From assembly GCF_001043915.1 (NCBI RefSeq), contig NZ_LABX01000102.1:1-48985 (forward strand): DNA of 48,985 nucleotides, given 5' to 3'. The stretch is from Methylobacterium aquaticum. Lineage in GTDB: Bacteria; Pseudomonadota; Alphaproteobacteria; Rhizobiales; Beijerinckiaceae. The notes under the pieces were generated by a model. It saw nothing but the letters and a program-made list of their open reading frames with translations. It was not told where the DNA came from and searched no databases. A program made the translations under genes and the position numbers. This document shows, piece after piece, positions 21,018-29,863 of this stretch (within the stretch, counting starts at the first letter, position 1; every line of letters begins with the position of its first letter).

Positions 21018-21980
21018 ATGATGCCAGTGGAGATCGATCCGTCCGAGGTGCGCCGGCCGCGCAGGGACTCGCACGAGAGCGTTCGCGCACGCCTCGGCCG
21101 TCCGGCGATGCGGGCAGCCCTGGCCGTGGTCGGTGTCGGTGGCTGCGCCGGCCTCGCCGCGGCGGCTTATCCGGCGATCAGCGACATGCTGCGACCGCAG
21201 CCCGCGCAGGTGCATTTCGGTCGCGTCGCCGACATGCCGGAGATCAAGGACGGAATTCCGGCTCTGCGCACGACGCCGGTGCGCCAGGTTCCGATCACGG
21301 CCGCGCCGCCTGCCGCCCTGCCCGATTCGAACCCGGCCGTGCCGCCCGGCGCGGTGCCGGGAAGCGCCTCGCTACAGGCCGCACCGGTTCAGGCGTCTTC
21401 GGCGCCGACATCCCCGGCGCAGGGGGCCGGGTCGCCGGCCTCCGACGTGGTGGCGACCGGCACAGCCGTACCGCTCCGGCCCGCCGCCCTGAAGCCGCCG
21501 GAGGCGCCGCGTCCGGTCGCCGCCCCCCGCGAGGGTACCATCCCGCGCGCCGTCGCGGTGGCGCGCGAGCCGGTTCCGCTGCCGCCGCCCCGGGCAGTCG
21601 AGGCCAGATCCGAGTCCAAGCCCGCGGCCACGCCGCGCGAGAAGGCCGCCGAGCCGAAGGCGACGCCGAGGCCGGCACCCGCCCGCGACGCCAAGGCCGA
21701 GCCGAAGCCCGCCCCGGTCCGGCACGCCGCCGAAAAGCGCCCCGCCGAGACGCCCACCGCGGAGAAACGACGAGCGGAGAAGCACGCGGCCGAGACGCCG
21801 GTCGCCCGGCGGGGAAAGGCCGAGGCGCACCAGCGCAGCGCCGCCGCCCAGCCCGCCGCGGCGCCCGCGCCGGAGGAGCCGACCCGCTTCCTCGGCATGC
21901 CGATGCCCGACCTCGCCCCGGCCGGCCGCGTCATCAAGGACACCGTCGACGCGGTGATCTCCTTCCCCAGCCGGCTGTAA
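21018..21980 (+). CDS. Pro/Ala-rich membrane-anchored protein of unknown function
   Basis: About 320 residues. After a basic cytoplasmic stretch comes one hydrophobic segment (AALAVVGVGGCAGLAAAAYP, near residues 33-52), then about 250 residues of low-complexity Pro/Ala/Lys/Glu sequence (for example EKRPAETPTAEKRRAEKHA), and a short conserved-looking end, RFLGMPMPDLAPAGRVIKD. The layout suggests a type II membrane protein spanning the periplasm. No domain is recognised. Codon use in the low-complexity part is normal for the genome. Confidence 0.65.
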   Translation: MMPVEIDPSEVRRPRRDSHESVRARLGRPAMRAALAVVGVGGCAGLAAAAYPAISDMLRPQPAQVHFGRVADMPEIKDGIPALRTTPVRQVPITAAPPAALPDSNPAVPPGAVPGSASLQAAPVQASSAPTSPAQGAGSPASDVVATGTAVPLRPAALKPPEAPRPVAAPREGTIPRAVAVAREPVPLPPPRAVEARSESKPAATPREKAAEPKATPRPAPARDAKAEPKPAPVRHAAEKRPAETPTAEKRRAEKHAAETPVARRGKAEAHQRSAAAQPAAAPAPEEPTRFLGMPMPDLAPAGRVIKDTVDAVISFPSRL

Positions 21981-22086
21981 CGGCGCGGCCGACAGGCGGG
22001 CCGAGCCGCGTGGCGTAGCGCCGCTTGGCCTCCGGCGTCTCGCATCATCGCCGTCGCCGGACCAACCCCGTGTCGGCGAAGGCGGC

Positions 22087-23835
22087 TCAACCAGCCCGGC
22101 TCGCCCCGTCCAGCAGCTCGAGCACCAGCGCGTCGCGATGCGGGCGGCCATATTCGTCGGTGGCCTCGACGGTCAGGCGGTGGGTGCCGGCCGCGAGATC
22201 CCGGGGCAGCCGGGCGACCCAGAGATGCGAGCAGGGCTCGGCCTTTACCCAGCTCTTCTTGGTCGCGGTGTTGCGCGCATAGAGTGCGGCGACGAACGGG
22301 TCCGGGCGACGCACCCGCGTCATCGGCACCGGCGCGCGATCTCCGATGCGAAACGACACCCGGCTGCGCGGCCCGCCATCGAACAGGTTGACCACCACGT
22401 TCGTCCCGCCGGCGCTCTCGGCCGGGATCGTGGCGCCGAGCAGCTCGTAGAGCCGCGTGTCGGGCAGCCGGGCCAGATCGTCGGAATGGAACTGGCTCTC
22501 CAGCACGATCCGCATCTGGCGGTCCGCATCGTCGCTCGCCGGGACGTATCGGGTGGTGTAGGTCCGCCCGCCGGTGATGCTGAGCACGTGGAAGCCATGC
22601 GGCGTGCCGTCGCGGCTGTCGGCCGTGGCGATGCCGCGCCGGTCGGGCGGGCCGCTCCACCACGAGCCCGAGACCGCGGTGAGCACGTGGTGGTGGTGGG
22701 CTCCCTCCCCCGTCGCCCCGGGACGGCCGTCCGGCCCGAGGTAATGGTGCTCGGTGGTATGGGTATGGCCGGAGACGCTGACGGAGGGCCGCCCGGCGAG
22801 GAGCCGCAGCAGCTGCGCCCGGTCGGCGGTGCTGATGCCGGGATCGTCCGGTCCGAGATCGCTGGCGAGCGGGATATGCATCGCCACCACCACCAGGCGG
22901 TCCCGGGGCACCAGCGTCAGCAGGTTCTCCACGAAGGCAAGCTGGCGCTCGCCGATCCGGCCCTCGTAGCGCCCGCCGCGTCCCGCCGTGGCGGTCGACG
23001 CGCCGAGGTAGTTCACGTTGTCGAGCATCAGGAACAGCACGCCGCCGTGTTCCAGCGCGTAATACGGCGCGCCGAAGGTGCGCTTGAAGGTCTCGCGGGA
23101 ATGGCGGGCGTCGGGCGCCTCGAAGTTGAGGTCGTGGTTGCCGCCGAGATGGAACCACGGCACGCCCATCTGCGCGATGAGCCGGTTCTGGCGCGGGTAG
23201 AGCGAGAGGTCGTCGAACAGCACATCGCCCGTCGTCATCCCGAAGGCAACCTTGCCGAATTCGCCCGGCCTGCCGAGCACCCTGGCGATGGCGGTGTCGC
23301 GCACGAAGGTCAGCTCGGCATGGCTCTCCGGCTGCGGGTCGGTGAACAGCACGACGTCGAAGTCACCGCTCTCCGGGCTGCGCACCAGGCCGAAATCGAC
23401 AGAGGCCGGCAGCGGCCCGGTCGGCGCGATGCCGGGATAGCGCAGGGCGAGATCCGCAGGCGTGCCGGCCGGTTGGTGCAGATAGGAGAAATGCGGCAGC
23501 CCGTCGGCGCCACGCGGCAGGGAGAAGCCCGTCGGCTTGATGACGAAGATCACCGCCTCGTCGCCGATCGGCAGGGTGTAGCGCCCCTGCGCGTCGGTGC
23601 GGACCACCTCGCGGCCGTTCGAGACCAGCATGTCGGGCAGGCCCGGATCGTCCGGCCCGCGCCGGCCCTTGCCGCCCTTGTCCTCGTAGACGAGGCCGGT
23701 GACCTGTCCGGTCGCCCGCTCCGGTCCCGGCCCAGTGGCCGGAGCGCCCTGCGCCAGCGCCGCGAGGGGAGCCAGCGCCAGGGCCGTCGCCCCCGCCAGG
23801 GTGGTGCGCCGGGTCAGGGTGTTGTGGTCCGTCAT
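22087..23835 (-). CDS. Tat-exported calcineurin-like metallophosphoesterase with N- and C-terminal beta domains
   Basis: A 582-residue protein. Residues 1-30 hold a Tat-type signal (LTRRTTLAGATALALAPLAALAQ). An N-terminal beta-sandwich follows (TGLVYEDKGGKGRRG...DAQGRYTLPI, MetallophosN-like). The catalytic domain has DPQPES, TGDVLFDD, GGNHDLNFE, AMHIPLA and SGHTHTTEHH, supplying the two-metal ligands. The C-terminal part (about residues 420-580) matches the MetallophosC type. It should act in the periplasm on an unknown phosphate ester. The start is chosen for MTDHNTLTRR with GGAGGACGAGG upstream. Confidence 0.88.
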   Translation of the reverse strand: MTDHNTLTRRTTLAGATALALAPLAALAQGAPATGPGPERATGQVTGLVYEDKGGKGRRGPDDPGLPDMLVSNGREVVRTDAQGRYTLPIGDEAVIFVIKPTGFSLPRGADGLPHFSYLHQPAGTPADLALRYPGIAPTGPLPASVDFGLVRSPESGDFDVVLFTDPQPESHAELTFVRDTAIARVLGRPGEFGKVAFGMTTGDVLFDDLSLYPRQNRLIAQMGVPWFHLGGNHDLNFEAPDARHSRETFKRTFGAPYYALEHGGVLFLMLDNVNYLGASTATAGRGGRYEGRIGERQLAFVENLLTLVPRDRLVVVAMHIPLASDLGPDDPGISTADRAQLLRLLAGRPSVSVSGHTHTTEHHYLGPDGRPGATGEGAHHHHVLTAVSGSWWSGPPDRRGIATADSRDGTPHGFHVLSITGGRTYTTRYVPASDDADRQMRIVLESQFHSDDLARLPDTRLYELLGATIPAESAGGTNVVVNLFDGGPRSRVSFRIGDRAPVPMTRVRRPDPFVAALYARNTATKKSWVKAEPCSHLWVARLPRDLAAGTHRLTVEATDEYGRPHRDALVLELLDGASRAG

Positions 23836-23945
23836 CGCGGCCTCGTCCTCCCGGCAGCCCCGCCGCCGGGGCGGCCGGGGCTGCGCGTTCATCCCTGGCG
23901 AGGCAACCACGCCACCTTGACGGTTCGGTGACGGTCACGGGCGGC

Positions 23946-24065
23946 TCACGCCGCCCGCAGGCGCTCCAGGAAGCGGGAGACGCCCTGGCGCAGGTCCTCG
24001 GACCGTTGCGACAGGGCGGAGGCGGCGGCGGCACCGGCCCCGCCCGCCGTTCCGGCAACGATCTC
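23946..24065 (-). pseudogene. 3' fragment of a methyl-accepting chemotaxis protein gene
   Basis: About 39 codons ending in a stop, reading IVAGTAGGAGAAAASALSQ then RSEDLRQGVSRFLERLRAA. This is the typical extreme C-terminus of a chemotaxis receptor (helix after the signalling tip ending in FLxxLRAA). Everything upstream is missing: the sequence switches at about 24063-24070 to a transposase fragment. It is a scar of a receptor gene cut by an insertion or deletion. Confidence 0.65.
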
Positions 24066-24257
24066 GATGCCGCCGCTTGTCGAGGCGGATCTTGCGCTTG
24101 CGGGCGCGGGTGCCGGGAATGACCACGCTGATGCCCTGCTGGCGCAGATCCTGGCGCAGCCAGTCGGCATCGTGGCCCTTGTCGGCGATGAGCCGGCGCA
24201 CGCGACCGGGCGCCTTGTCCAGCACGGCGGGGGCGGTCTTCACGTCGCTGGCGTTGC
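24063..24257 (-). mobile_element. IS5-family transposase fragment
   Basis: About 63 codons of a DDE transposase: GNASDVKTAPAVLDKAPGRV, LIADKGHDADWLRQDLR, then VVIPGTRARKRKIRLDKRR. This corresponds to the middle of IS5/IS427-type transposases, including the second catalytic Asp (ADKGHDAD). Both ends are cut: no N-terminal DDE half and no C-terminal CRLKDFRR block. It fuses to the chemotaxis fragment on one side and an unrelated plus-strand scrap on the other. No terminal inverted repeats were seen, so the element is dead. Confidence 0.75.
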
Positions 24258-24266
24258 CGGGAGGCG

Positions 24267-24383
24267 GAGGTGATCGGGCGCAACGGCACCGTCCATTCGC
24301 TCCGCTGGCGCAGCTACCCGACCCAGCCCACCATCCCGCGCCGCGCCGACGAACTCGCGCTGCTGCCGCCCGGCAAAGCCTAG
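24267..24383 (+). pseudogene. Unrecognised 3' gene fragment
   Basis: A 38-codon plus-strand frame ending in TAG, reading EVIGRNGTVHSLRWRSYP then TQPTIPRRADELALLPPGK. It has a coding look but no start, and its 5' side abuts the transposase fragment. I do not recognise the family; the next gene (DUF3768) suggests a plasmid or integrative-element origin. Confidence 0.4.
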
Positions 24384-24439
24384 CCGTTCCGTACCCCGCA
24401 CCTGGGCCGCACAGGCTAGCTCGGGTGCCCAGCGGCAGG

Positions 24440-24823
24440 ATGCCCCGCGCCGCCGTCAACGCCCTTCCGACATTCGAGGCTCCTGTGCTGACCGCTGTCC
24501 TCGACGTGGATCGCACCCGCGCGCTCAACGATATCCTCCGCCGCTCCCTCTCGGGCGGCCTACTGATGCTCACCGCTGGCGTCATCGCCTTCGGCCGCGA
24601 ATGCCGGCAGACCATTCTGGACGCCCTGGCTGCCTCCGACGACTCTACGCCCGACAACGATCCCCGCGGCGAACACGACTTCGGTGCGCTCGAGGTCGCG
24701 GGCGAGCGGGTGTTCTCCAAGATCGACGACTACGACCGCGCGATGACGGGGCACTCCCCGGATCCGGCCGACAGCAGCAGCACGACGCGGATGCTGACCG
24801 TCATGCTCGCCGGGGAGTATTGA
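24440..24823 (+). CDS. DUF3768 domain protein
   Basis: A 127-residue protein with the DUF3768 core: LNDILRRSLSGGLLMLTAGV, then DDSTPDNDPRGEHDFGALE and VFSKIDDYDRAM, ending TRMLTVMLAGEY. The family is small, cytoplasmic and of unknown function, and in alphaproteobacteria is frequent on plasmids and integrative elements. The start is uncertain; MPRAAVNALP at 24440 is the first ATG, about 57 bases after the preceding fragment. The gene looks intact within a decayed patch. Confidence 0.8.
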   Translation: MPRAAVNALPTFEAPVLTAVLDVDRTRALNDILRRSLSGGLLMLTAGVIAFGRECRQTILDALAASDDSTPDNDPRGEHDFGALEVAGERVFSKIDDYDRAMTGHSPDPADSSSTTRMLTVMLAGEY

Positions 24824-24824
24824 C

Positions 24825-25393
24825 GTGGCCGGACGCGAACTGGTGGCCTCGGCCATCCCCGACACCCCGGGCCATGGTTGGTGCCGGCGAGGCCGACCCG
24901 GATGCATGGCCCGCGCAAATCATGCTCGGGGCCGAGCCGGCTGCCGAGGACCGGCCCGGTGGCTGGCCCTACTTCATCCGGCGGGATGCGCCCGTCGAGC
25001 CCGGGGGCTGCCCGCTGCACATGGCTACCGGCATTCAGCGGCTCGCCGACGCCCAGCTCCTCGCCGCTGCTCCTGATCTCGCGGAACGGCGGCTCGCGCT
25101 GCTCACCGCGCCCACTCTCGGATTGCGCGACCGGGATGCTGGGACTCGGGCGCAAGCCGAACGGCAGGCGGCGGAGGTTGCGGCACAACTGCAACGCAAC
25201 GACGCTCAGCGCGCCGCCAACCCGGGAGTTATAGGAGCGGGCGGACGCCGAGACCTTGGCCCGCCTCCGGCGCGAGGAGGAATCGGCGCTGGCGCGTGAT
25301 CCATGCAATCGGGTTGTAGTGCCTCGACAGTCGATGGAGGCCGCCAATGCGACGGACCGCGCACGCTTCGGGGCGGCAAGCTGCTCGATCTAA
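24825..25393 (+). pseudogene. Decayed hypothetical gene in three frames
   Basis: Directly after DUF3768, coding-like sequence passes through three frames. A GTG-started piece reads VAGRELVASAIPDTPGH (from 24825). An open piece starts at 24874 (MVGAGEADPDAWPAQIMLG through ERQAAEVAAQLQRND, about 141 codons if taken alone to 25299). A third piece at 25235-25393 reads ERADAETLARLRREEESAL. The last is preceded in frame by TAG. The order suggests one ancestral gene broken by two indels. An alternative is a genuine 141-residue gene at 24874-25299. No family is recognised. Confidence 0.4.
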
Positions 25394-25789
25394 CACGTGG
25401 GCTTACGAATTCGGGGCAACCGGATACCGTCCGTTCCTGCGTGTTCGAGGCGGAGTTGTCATCGGGCCAGTGTGGGCTGGTAACGATCACGGTGTGAAAG
25501 AACTGGCTTGGCGACGAACTGATCGACGTGAGGCAGTAAATGCAAATGGTAATTGCCTCTCACATGCTGCGAATTCCGCCGTATTCAACTGAAATATCAG
25601 CAGGCGGCGCAGATTTTACTGGCATCGTGGGTCGGCACAAGGCAAATCATCATCGCCCGCATTCGCGAGCTTTCAACCATAGGGTGGAAACCCAACCAGC
25701 TTGACCGTTTGGGAGTCAGCTTCCGACTCAATTCGACCCCGCCGAAGGTCAGCTCGCTGGCAACTCGGTTGACCTTGGACGCTGAAACG
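25394..25789. other. Spacer before the HWE kinase, no gene seen
   Basis: About 395 bases with somewhat lower GC than the surroundings and no recognised feature. The kinase frame is open from 25553, but the residues before MTSARMNPSVV look like translated spacer. Confidence 0.4.
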
Positions 25790-28700
25790 ATGACATCGGC
25801 CAGGATGAATCCGTCCGTCGTCACCGATCCGGCGCGCCTCGCCGCGCTCGACGCGCTCGCCATCCTCGATACGCCCGCCGAGGCTGGCTTCGACGATGCC
25901 GTGCGCCTCGCCGCGCGCCTCTGCGCCGCGCCGGTCGCGTTGCTGAGCCTCGTGGCGTCGGGCCGGCAGTGGTTCAAGGCACAGGTCGGCTTTCCCCACT
26001 GCGAGACCGACCTTGACCGCTCGGTCTGCAAGTTCGCCCTCGCCCAGCCCGACCTCTTGGTCATCCCCGACCTGGCCGCTGACCCGCGCACCCGCGACAA
26101 CCCCTTGGTCACGGGCGAGCCCGGCATCCGCTTCTACGCCGGTTCGCCGCTGCGATTGGAGGACGGGTATGTGGTGGGCTCGCTGTGCGTCATCGACACG
26201 GTTCCTCGGCCCGAGGGGCTGACGGAGGATCAGGCCGACGACCTGCGTGCGCTCGGGAGGCAGGTCTCGGGCCTGTTGGAGACGCGCCGGAGTGAGGAAC
26301 GCTACCGCGTCCTGTTCGAGAACATCGATGCCGGCTTCTGCGTCTGCGAGGTGAAGTTCGACGAGGACGGCCGGGCGATCGATCACCGTGTGCTCGCCGC
26401 CAACCCTGCCTTCGAGCGCCATACCGGGTTGTCAGACGCCGTGGGACGCTGGGCCAACGAGATCGCTCCCGGCATCGAGCAGCACTGGCACGACGCCTAT
26501 GGGCAGGTCGTTCGAACAGGGGAGCCGCTGCGCTTCGAGGGTGAGGCTGCGCCGCTCGGGCGCTGGTACGACGCCCACCTCTTCCCGGTCGGCGGCGGTC
26601 GTGTCGCCATGCTCATCGCCGACACGACGGCGCGGCGCCGGTCCGAGAGCGCGTTGCGCGCGAGCGAGGCGCTGGCCCGCGAGAACATCCAGCGGGTGCA
26701 ACTCGCCCTCGCGGCCGGCGCGATCATCGGCACGTGGAACTGGGACCTGGCCACCGACCAGTTCACCGTCGACGAGGGCTTCGCTGCGGCCTTCGGCCTC
26801 GATCCGGCGCTCGGCCGCGACGGCATCCCGCTCGCGCAGATCGTCGCGACCGTGCATCCCGATGACAAGGTCGGCTTGGCAGACGCCCTCACCAAGGCGA
26901 TCCTTCGAGGGGGAGCCTACGCGCACCAGTACCGCGTAAGCAGAGCTGACGGACGCTATCGCTGGATCGAGGCGAATGGCCGCGTCGAGCGCGGACCGGA
27001 CGGCGCGCCGCTGAGCTTTCCCGGTGTGCTCCTCGACATCGAGGGGCGACACGCGGCCGAGCAGGCGTTGCGCACCACCGAGGAACGCCTTCAACTGGCA
27101 CTGACAGCCTCGGGGGTGGTCGGGCTGTGGGACTGGATGGTCGACACCGACCTCCTGCACGGCGACGCCAACTTCGCGCGTCTCTACGGGCTCGATCCCG
27201 CGCGCACCGCCGCCGGCCTCACCATGGAGCAGTACCAGGAGTTCGTCGTCCCCGAGGACATCGAACCGCTGCGCGCCCGCATCCGCGACACCTTCGAGCG
27301 CGAGGCCCCATTCCTGGTCGAGTACCGCCTGGCTATCCCCGGCGAGGCGCTGCGCTGGGTCGAGTGTAAGGGGAAGCTGATCCACGATGCAGCGGGTACG
27401 CCCGTGCGCTTCTCGGGCACCGCCGTCGACGTCACCGACCGGAAGATGGCCGAGGCGCGCCAGGCTGAGAGCGAGGCGCACTGGCGCGGCCTGTTCGAGC
27501 GCCTGAGCGAGGGCTTCCTCGTCGGCGAGGTCGTGCGCGACGAGACGGGCCGGATCACCGATTGGCGCTACGTCGACGTCAACGCCGCCTGGGGTGCCCT
27601 CGTCGGACTCGACCCCACGAGCGTCATCGGGCGGACGTTGCGCGAAGTCCTGCCCGGCGTCGAGGACATCTGGGTCGACGAGTTCGCCGAGGTGGTCGAG
27701 ACCGGGAAGCCGGTGACGTTCACGCGTCGGGTGGGCAGCCTGCGGCGCTGGTACGAAGGCCGCGCCTTCCCGCTTGGGGTCGAGCGGTTCGGTATGATCT
27801 TCCTCGAGGTGACCGCCCGCGTCGAGACGGATGTGCGGCGCGACGCGCTGCTCGAACTCGGCGAGCGCCTGCGCGACCTCGACAGCATACCCGTGCTGGT
27901 GGAGGCCGCTGCCGGCATCCTCGCCCGCGCCACCGATGCCACCCGCGCCGGCTACGGCCTCGTCCATGCTGTACGCGAGACGGTCGAGGTGCTCACCGAC
28001 TGGCACGCACCCGACACCGTGTCGGTTGCCGGCCTGCACGGCTTTCGCACCTACGGTTCCTACATCGATGACCTCAAGCGCGGCGAGGTCGTCGCCATCA
28101 ACGACGTGGCGCTCGACCCGCGCACGCGGGACACGGCGACGGCACTGCTCGCCATCGGCGTGCGGGTGCTGCTCAACGTGCCGATCCTGGAGCGCGGCCG
28201 GCTCGTCGGCATCGCCTTCGTCAACTGGGCGAGCCATCATCCCTTCTCCGGTGACGACCTCGCCTTCGTGCGCACCGTCGCCGACCGCGTGCAGAGCGCG
28301 GTCGCTCGCATCCAGGCCGAGGCGGAGCAACGGGTGCTCAACGAGGAACTCTCGCACCGCCTCAAGAACACGTTCGCGATGGTGATCTCCATCGCCTCGC
28401 AGACGCTGCGCACCGTATCCGACCGCGCGCCTGTGGAGGCGTTCGAGCGCCGCATCCACGCGCTCTCGTCCGCTCATGACGTGTTGCTGCGCCAGAGTTG
28501 GGCGGCGGCTCCGGCGAGAGAGGTCATGAAGGCCGTATTGGCCAATGCCGGGCATGACGACCGCGTCGACCTCGCGGGTCCCGAGCTTGACCTTGGGCCA
28601 CGCGCGACGCTCTCGCTCTCGCTCCTTCTGCACGAACTCGCGACGAACGCGGCCAAATACGGCGCGCTGTCGGTGCCCGACGGCCGGGTCGCGGTCGGGT

Positions 28701-28921
28701 GGCGGTTGGAAGGTGAAGGCGAGGGACGCGAGGTGACGCTCGATTGGACGGAGCGCGGCGGTCCGCCGCCGACACCACCCGCGAGCAGCGGGCGCAAGGG
28801 ATTCGGCTCGCGGTTGATCCACCTCGGGCTCGTCGGAACGGGGGGGGTCGACCTTCGTTACCCAACGTCCGGGTTCCAGGCGACGATGCGCGCACCGCTC
28901 GTCCAGTTGCAGCATTCTTGA
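25790..28921 (+). CDS. Large GAF/PAS sensor histidine kinase of the HWE type
   Basis: About 1043 residues with no transmembrane segment, so a cytoplasmic sensor. Apparent order: GAF (about 15-165), PAS (168-285), PAS (300-425), PAS/PAC (430-555), PAS (561-680), GAF (685-840), HWE kinase (848-1040). The phospho-acceptor block is LNEELSHRLKNTFAMVI, with His near residue 856; the ATP-binding N box is HELATNAAKYGAL; the W-x-E motif is DWTERGG. Two PAS domains share the unusual repeated tail LGRWYDAHLFP / LRRWYEGRAFP, suggesting internal duplication. It is followed immediately by a single-domain response regulator, the likely phosphotransfer partner. Start chosen at MTSARMNPSVV; five codons later is also possible. 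Confidence 0.9.
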   Translation: MTSARMNPSVVTDPARLAALDALAILDTPAEAGFDDAVRLAARLCAAPVALLSLVASGRQWFKAQVGFPHCETDLDRSVCKFALAQPDLLVIPDLAADPRTRDNPLVTGEPGIRFYAGSPLRLEDGYVVGSLCVIDTVPRPEGLTEDQADDLRALGRQVSGLLETRRSEERYRVLFENIDAGFCVCEVKFDEDGRAIDHRVLAANPAFERHTGLSDAVGRWANEIAPGIEQHWHDAYGQVVRTGEPLRFEGEAAPLGRWYDAHLFPVGGGRVAMLIADTTARRRSESALRASEALARENIQRVQLALAAGAIIGTWNWDLATDQFTVDEGFAAAFGLDPALGRDGIPLAQIVATVHPDDKVGLADALTKAILRGGAYAHQYRVSRADGRYRWIEANGRVERGPDGAPLSFPGVLLDIEGRHAAEQALRTTEERLQLALTASGVVGLWDWMVDTDLLHGDANFARLYGLDPARTAAGLTMEQYQEFVVPEDIEPLRARIRDTFEREAPFLVEYRLAIPGEALRWVECKGKLIHDAAGTPVRFSGTAVDVTDRKMAEARQAESEAHWRGLFERLSEGFLVGEVVRDETGRITDWRYVDVNAAWGALVGLDPTSVIGRTLREVLPGVEDIWVDEFAEVVETGKPVTFTRRVGSLRRWYEGRAFPLGVERFGMIFLEVTARVETDVRRDALLELGERLRDLDSIPVLVEAAAGILARATDATRAGYGLVHAVRETVEVLTDWHAPDTVSVAGLHGFRTYGSYIDDLKRGEVVAINDVALDPRTRDTATALLAIGVRVLLNVPILERGRLVGIAFVNWASHHPFSGDDLAFVRTVADRVQSAVARIQAEAEQRVLNEELSHRLKNTFAMVISIASQTLRTVSDRAPVEAFERRIHALSSAHDVLLRQSWAAAPAREVMKAVLANAGHDDRVDLAGPELDLGPRATLSLSLLLHELATNAAKYGALSVPDGRVAVGWRLEGEGEGREVTLDWTERGGPPPTPPASSGRKGFGSRLIHLGLVGTGGVDLRYPTSGFQATMRAPLVQLQHS

Positions 28922-28931
28922 GGAGGTCTGG

Positions 28932-29309
28932 TTGGGTCAGGTAACGCCGCCGGCGCGGCCCGTCGTGCTCGTTGTCGAGGACGAGCCGCTACAGCGCCTG
29001 ATGGCGGTGGACCTGGTCGAGGACGCGGGGTTCGACGTGGTCGACGTTGCCAGCGCGGCCGAGGCGGTTCTCGTACTGGAGAGCCGCCCCGACATCCGCG
29101 TCGTGTTCACGGACGTCGACATGCCCGGTGGCCTGGACGGGATGCGGTTCGCCGCGACGATACGGGACCGCTGGCCGCCCATCGAGCTCATCATCGTCTC
29201 GGGGAAGCGAAGGCCCCAGGCCGATGAGATGCCCGCGCGAGGCGTATTTTTCGCCAAGCCCTACAAGAAGCATGAAATCACCGCCGCCATGCGGCGGATG
29301 GTGGGATAG
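28932..29309 (+). CDS. Single-domain response regulator (receiver only)
   Basis: A 125-residue CheY-like receiver domain with no output domain. The acidic pair is VVEDEP (near residue 16), the phospho-Asp lies in VVFTDVDMPGG, the switch Ser in LIIVSGK, and the Lys in VFFAKPYKKHEI. It starts with TTG at 28932, supported by a strong AGGAGG site that begins in the stop codon of the kinase (TGAGGAGG), so the two are cotranscribed. It probably receives phosphate from the HWE kinase and acts through protein contact. Confidence 0.92.
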   Translation: MGQVTPPARPVVLVVEDEPLQRLMAVDLVEDAGFDVVDVASAAEAVLVLESRPDIRVVFTDVDMPGGLDGMRFAATIRDRWPPIELIIVSGKRRPQADEMPARGVFFAKPYKKHEITAAMRRMVG

Positions 29310-29575
29310 TTTTCAAATTACTATAGAAATCTAATTGCGCGCTTGCGTATAGATGATTGTGACCTGACATATGCCCGCTTCTCGCCGCTCGCGAAACAGC
29401 CGCTCTCCACCCTCAGCGGTCCTTCGCACGGCCAAGTTGATCGAGGTTTGCCCCTCGCTGATGTCTCCTTCACCAGCGGGGCGTTTCGAGGTAGGAAAGT
29501 TAGGTGCTTTGAGCGGCACAGCCGGCGGTTCGTCGCTGCCTGTCATTGACGATCGGAAACGTGGCTGCAACAGAG
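29310..29575. other. Spacer between the two-component pair and the riboswitch
   Basis: It begins with a short AT-rich stretch (TTTTCAAATTACTATAGAA), unusual here and a plausible promoter area for the riboswitch transcript. No gene is supported. Confidence 0.35.
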
Positions 29576-29755
29576 ACGGCGACGGTTCCCCCGGGATCAA
29601 AAGGGAATTCGGTGAGGGCCTGCCCGAATCCGCGGCTGGCCCCCGCAACTGTGAGCGGCGAGCCTTCCACCACTGACGTCACTGGGTGCCTCACCCGGGA
29701 AGACGGTGGCGGGCACCGACCCGCGAGCCAGGAGACCTGCCGTCAGCCGTGGTCA
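29576..29755 (+). ncRNA. Cobalamin (B12) riboswitch
   Basis: The 5' leader carries the conserved cobalamin-aptamer blocks in order: GACGGTTCCCCC and AAAAGGGAATTCGGTG, GCGGCTGGCCCCCGCAACTG, GCCTTCCACCACTG, GGGAAGACGGTGG, and the B12 box GAGCCAGGAGACCTGCCGTC at 29725-29744. Such elements switch off translation or transcription of downstream genes when adenosylcobalamin is plentiful. About 110 bases downstream begins a TonB-dependent receptor gene, a classic target, although that gene is now broken. Confidence 0.93.
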
Positions 29756-29863
29756 CACGCGCAGCGCGTCGGACGGGGTGTTCCGACGGGTGTTGAGGCG
29801 GATGCGCGCATCCGTGCGAGACTTCGTTCGCGGTGACGTACCACAGCCGTTCACCGAGGCTCC

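Noticed and set aside
21018..21980. TonB-like assignment for the Pro/Ala-rich protein
   Set aside because: It has an anchor and Pro-rich span like TonB, but no C-terminal TonB fold is visible, so no function is given.
26432..28915. An 827-codon minus-strand frame opposite the HWE kinase
   Set aside because: The plus strand carries GAF, PAS and HWE motifs; the antisense has none.
29331..29694. Small frames over the riboswitch
   Set aside because: The sequence is explained by the cobalamin aptamer; the frames have no ribosome site.
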